A program made the translations under genes and the position numbers. The notes below the pieces were generated by a model, which saw only the letters and a list, made by a program, of their open reading frames with translations, did no database searches and was not told the DNA's origin. This document shows positions 4,601 to 5,233 of a stretch of 5,233 bases of DNA, in pieces (position 1 is the first letter of the stretch; each line of letters begins with the position of its first letter). The stretch is from Actinomycetota bacterium (GTDB lineage: Bacteria; Actinomycetota; Actinomycetes; S36-B12; UBA10799): the NCBI GenBank assembly GCA_003452655.1, contig DMNR01000361.1:1-5233 (forward strand), written 5' to 3'.

Positions 4601-5007
4601 CGCCCCCGCTGCCGCTGGCGGAACTGGTGACGAAGTGGCGAACGTTGTCGGTGCGTCATGGTGAGCATGGCGACTGCTACCGGAAAGGGCAAGGTTGGGG
4701 CCTCGCTGACTGTGCGTCTGAACTCGAATCAGCCCTTGCCGCCCTCCCCCTCGGGCGGTGCGAGACGTGCCGGGAGTGGCAGGACATCGCCAGTGCGCCG
4801 ACTGACAGGCGAATCGACTTGTGGGCGAAGGCGTGGCTGCCTGCATTCGACCGCTTCGAGTCCCAACGTTTCCCTAATTGCCGGTGGATGTCCGGCGACA
4901 GCATGCGCAACCTCAAACCCTACTGGCTGAATCTCGATAAGGGTTGGTTCCCGACGCATTGGCAACCCCTGCCCGCCCCGCCTGCCGACGGAGAGGAGAC
5001 ACGATGA
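4597..5007 (+). CDS. DUF551-like phage protein with N-terminal helical domain, 136 residues
   Basis: ATG 4597 overlaps the upstream stop (ATGA) and follows GGGAGG by seven nt; the more upstream in-frame ATG at 4516 lies inside the previous gene and is rejected. Residues about 8-50 are a helical segment of a kind common in phage small proteins (ELVTKWRTLSVRHG ... GLADCASELESALAAL). A CxxC pair follows (C55, C58). The C-terminal half (61-129) fits DUF551, with EWQDIASAPTDRRIDLWAK at the start and the hallmark ending PTHWQPLPAPP. DUF551 is widespread in phages but its function is unknown. The fusion of a helical module to DUF551 is visible in the sequence; any role is not. Confidence 0.8.
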   Translation: MTPPLPLAELVTKWRTLSVRHGEHGDCYRKGQGWGLADCASELESALAALPLGRCETCREWQDIASAPTDRRIDLWAKAWLPAFDRFESQRFPNCRWMSGDSMRNLKPYWLNLDKGWFPTHWQPLPAPPADGEETR

Positions 5008-5177
5008 AGGTGATGCCGCGCGATCCGAAGTGGGCGGCGCTCCGACGCTGGCACCGGGAAGAACGAAAGCGGTGGCTAGGCGTCGCGGCCAGAGCGGACG
5101 TGCATGATGCCGCCCTCACTGAAATGACGCGACTGGTTCGCCTCACCCGTGCGGCGAGCAGGAAAGGGAAGCGATGA
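5004..5177 (+). CDS. Very basic small protein of unknown function, 57 residues
   Basis: ATG 5004 overlaps the upstream stop (ATGA) and has AGGAG five nt before it. The product starts MKVMPRDPKWAALRRWHREE and is very rich in Arg and Lys, with Trp at residues 10, 16 and 24, and continues as a helix through RLVRLTRAASRKGKR. The charge suggests nucleic-acid or protein-surface binding, and no family is recognised. The tail KGKR overlaps the next gene start. Confidence 0.7.
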   Translation: MKVMPRDPKWAALRRWHREERKRWLGVAARADVHDAALTEMTRLVRLTRAASRKGKR

Positions 5178-5233
5178 CCGACACCCCACGCCCCACCCCG
5201 GCCGACTTGCAGACGTGGCGACGAGAGGCGCAG
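5174..5233 (+). CDS. Start of a small phage protein, cut by the right edge
   Basis: ATG 5174 overlaps the upstream stop (ATGA), with AAGGGA before it. Only 20 residues are inside the window, MTDTPRPTPADLQTWRREAQ, all in frame. The DLQTWRREAQ part resembles the N-terminal ELVTKWR helix of the gene at 4597. Function cannot be told from this length. Confidence 0.55.
   Translation, partial: MTDTPRPTPADLQTWRREAQ

Overview
This GC-rich window looks like part of a tailed double-stranded DNA phage or prophage. The main evidence is the gene order: a DUF1376-type replication protein followed by a complete DnaB-family replicative helicase, then a run of very small overlapping genes of mostly unknown function, with short oppositely oriented genes on the left. 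The sequence does not identify the host. Strong Shine-Dalgarno sites on most rightward genes fit a bacterial host. No integrase, repressor, terminase, tRNA, CRISPR array or insertion sequence is visible.

Layout. Positions 1-704 carry two leftward genes: an 80-residue protein with an AT-hook-like insert, and a 5'-complete but edge-truncated beta-rich protein that may be structural. Positions 705-902 are a divergent control region. It holds a leftward -10 element close to the ATG, a rightward TTGACA promoter candidate, and a leader that can fold into a three-way junction plus a second hairpin. Positions 903-3380 are the replication block: the DUF1376 protein, a GC-rich nested hairpin with a C9 run, the DnaB-like helicase, and a 54-residue protein that overlaps it by one base. 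Positions 3381-3421 contain a convincing promoter with an operator-like palindrome in its spacer. It drives a cassette of seven small genes (3422 to the right edge), each of the last six starting inside the stop codon of the gene before it.

How the parts may work together. Inside the DUF1376 gene are six units of about 11 bp (CARCCG...), followed by an AT-rich stretch. This resembles the lambda arrangement, where the origin lies within the initiator gene, so the DUF1376 protein may bind its own gene and recruit the DnaB helicase encoded next to it. No separate helicase loader is seen. The downstream small proteins (coiled coil, double zinc ribbon, SH3-like, DUF551-like) are typical accessory early phage proteins and cannot be given specific jobs from sequence alone.
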